In this document: piece by piece, positions 5,538 to 6,374 of the stretch
Numbering within the stretch: position 1 is the stretch's first letter
Layout of the letters: the number at the start of each line of letters is the position of its first letter
Source: an uncultured Paracoccaceae bacterium
GTDB taxonomy: Bacteria > Pseudomonadota > Alphaproteobacteria > Rhodobacterales > Rhodobacteraceae
Assembly (NCBI GenBank): GCA_937927885.1
Contig: CALEZJ010000356.1
Coordinates: 1-6,374 of the forward strand
Reading direction: 5' to 3'
Length of the DNA stretch: 6,374 bases
Notes under the pieces: model-generated
Database searches by the model: none
Told to the model about the DNA's origin: nothing
The model's input: only the letters and a program-made list of their open reading frames with translations
Program-made: the position numbers and the translations under genes

Positions 5538-6374
5538 TCCCCAAAGCTCGGGTGCGGGGGGATAGACCCCGGCCGAGTCGTATTGCAAGGCATGCGCGCG
5601 GTCTTCGGCCAACAGAAGCGGCCCGTCAAGGTCCACGACCTCGGCGCCCTGCGCCACCAGCACGGCCGGTGCCATCGCCAGCGAGGTTCCAACCATGCAG
5701 CCCACCATCACCCGGTAACCCGCCGCCCGCGCGGCCTCGCGCAGCGCCAGCGCCTCGGTCAGGCCGCCGGTCTTGTCCAGCTTGATGTTGACCATGTCAT
5801 ATTTTCCCGCCAGATCGGGCAGGCTGTGGCGGTCATGGCAGCTTTCATCGGCGCAGACCGGCAGGGGTCGCGAGATCTCGGCCAGCATCCCGTCCTGACC
5901 GGCAGGCAAAGGCTGTTCGACCATCGCCACGCCAAGCCGGATCAGATGCGGCGCCAGCTCGCTGTAGACCTCGGTGGTCCAGCCCTCGTTCGCGTCAACA
6001 ACGATCCGCGCATTCGGCGCCCCCGCCCGCACGGCTTCCAGCCGCGCCATGTCGTCGGGCGTGCCCAGCTTGATCTTCAGAACGGGGCGATGCGCGTGCC
6101 GCGCGGCTGCGGCCTTCATGCGCTCGGGCGTGTCCAGAGACAGGGTGAAACAGGTCACCATCGGCCCCGGCGCCGCCAGCCCCGCCAATTGCCACACCCG
6201 TCGCCGCGAAGCCTTGGCCTCCAGATCCCACAACGCGCAATCCACTGCATTGCGCGCTGCCCCGGCAGGCAGGACCTCCTGCAAATCCGCCCGCCCGATC
6301 CCCTCCGGCAGGGCTGCAATCTGCGCGGCCACGGATTCCAGCGTCTCGCCGCACCGCGCATAAGGCACACACTC
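5535..6374 (-). CDS. dgcA: Enolase-superfamily epimerase/racemase, DgcA or dipeptide-epimerase type (5' partial)
   Basis: This is a muconate-lactonizing-subgroup enolase-superfamily enzyme, predicted to invert the alpha carbon of an N-acylated or dipeptide glutamate in the cytoplasm. The frame is open to the window edge and starts ECVPYARCGET, an internal family motif, so the GTG at 6368 is not the start and about 40 N-terminal residues are missing; 279 residues are seen. Counting from the edge, the acid-base pair and metal ligands are: KIK with Lys100 and Lys102; VDANEGW with Asp127; EQPLP with Glu153; CADES with Asp176; and NIKLDKTGG with Lys198. GCMVGTSLAMAP and DLDGP near the end are typical of dipeptide epimerases. 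The ADESCHDR and NIKLDKTGGLTEAL blocks and the D-amino-acid transaminase 9 bases downstream suit DgcA (N-acetyl-D-Glu to N-acetyl-L-Glu). L-Ala-D/L-Glu epimerase is the main alternative. The expected partner dgcN would lie outside the window, so the symbol is provisional. Confidence 0.85.
   Translation of the reverse strand, partial: ECVPYARCGETLESVAAQIAALPEGIGRADLQEVLPAGAARNAVDCALWDLEAKASRRRVWQLAGLAAPGPMVTCFTLSLDTPERMKAAAARHAHRPVLKIKLGTPDDMARLEAVRAGAPNARIVVDANEGWTTEVYSELAPHLIRLGVAMVEQPLPAGQDGMLAEISRPLPVCADESCHDRHSLPDLAGKYDMVNIKLDKTGGLTEALALREAARAAGYRVMVGCMVGTSLAMAPAVLVAQGAEVVDLDGPLLLAEDRAHALQYDSAGVYPPAPELWG

Noticed and set aside
6366..6368. GTG at 6368 as start of the epimerase
   Set aside because: Codons before it (Glu-Cys) continue a conserved internal motif, so the frame simply runs off the window.
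1..6374. Mobile element, CRISPR array, tRNA or phage-like island
   Set aside because: No direct-repeat array, transposase, integrase, terminal inverted repeats or cloverleaf sequence was seen; codon use and GC look uniform across the window.

Overview
This GC-rich window reads as a chromosomal segment of an alphaproteobacterium, most likely Rhodobacteraceae (Paracoccus/Rhodobacter-like). That placement is an inference from the protein sequences and base composition; no 16S or other taxonomic marker is present. Coding density is high and nothing looks mobile: there is no transposase, integrase, tRNA, rRNA, CRISPR array or plasmid/phage function.

Left part, plus strand (1-1961): the C-terminal two thirds of a YbfB/YjiJ-type MFS permease (cut by the window start) is followed by a two-gene unit. 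That unit is a six-helix CcdA-family thiol-reductant carrier (GTG start) and, 11 bases later, a small exported thioredoxin-like protein with a WCSTC site. CcdA would pass electrons across the inner membrane and the thioredoxin would use them in the periplasm.

Centre, minus strand (2015-4611): pyruvate kinase (pyk, 481 aa) has a candidate promoter about 85 bases upstream. It is followed in the same direction by a 77-aa two-helix membrane protein of unknown function, then rpmI (bL35) and rplT (bL20), and then a strong intrinsic terminator at 2015-2043. The plus-strand thioredoxin gene converges on this terminator. infC does not flank rpmI and pheS does not follow rplT inside this window.

Right part, minus strand (4662-6374): an enolase-superfamily epimerase/racemase (5' end outside the window; closest in appearance to DgcA, N-acetyl-D-Glu racemase, or an L-Ala-D/L-Glu epimerase) is followed 9 bases later by a class-IV PLP D-amino-acid transaminase. 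The stop codon of the first gene overlaps the ribosome binding site of the second. Together they suggest use or salvage of D-amino acids such as D-Glu and D-Ala from peptidoglycan.

I found no convincing undescribed system. The points most worth a second look are the D-amino-acid gene pair with a changed carboxylate-binding position in the transaminase, a potassium-independent signature in the pyruvate kinase, the CcdA/thioredoxin pair whose thioredoxin lacks the usual cis-proline, and the conserved-looking small membrane protein between pyk and rpmI.
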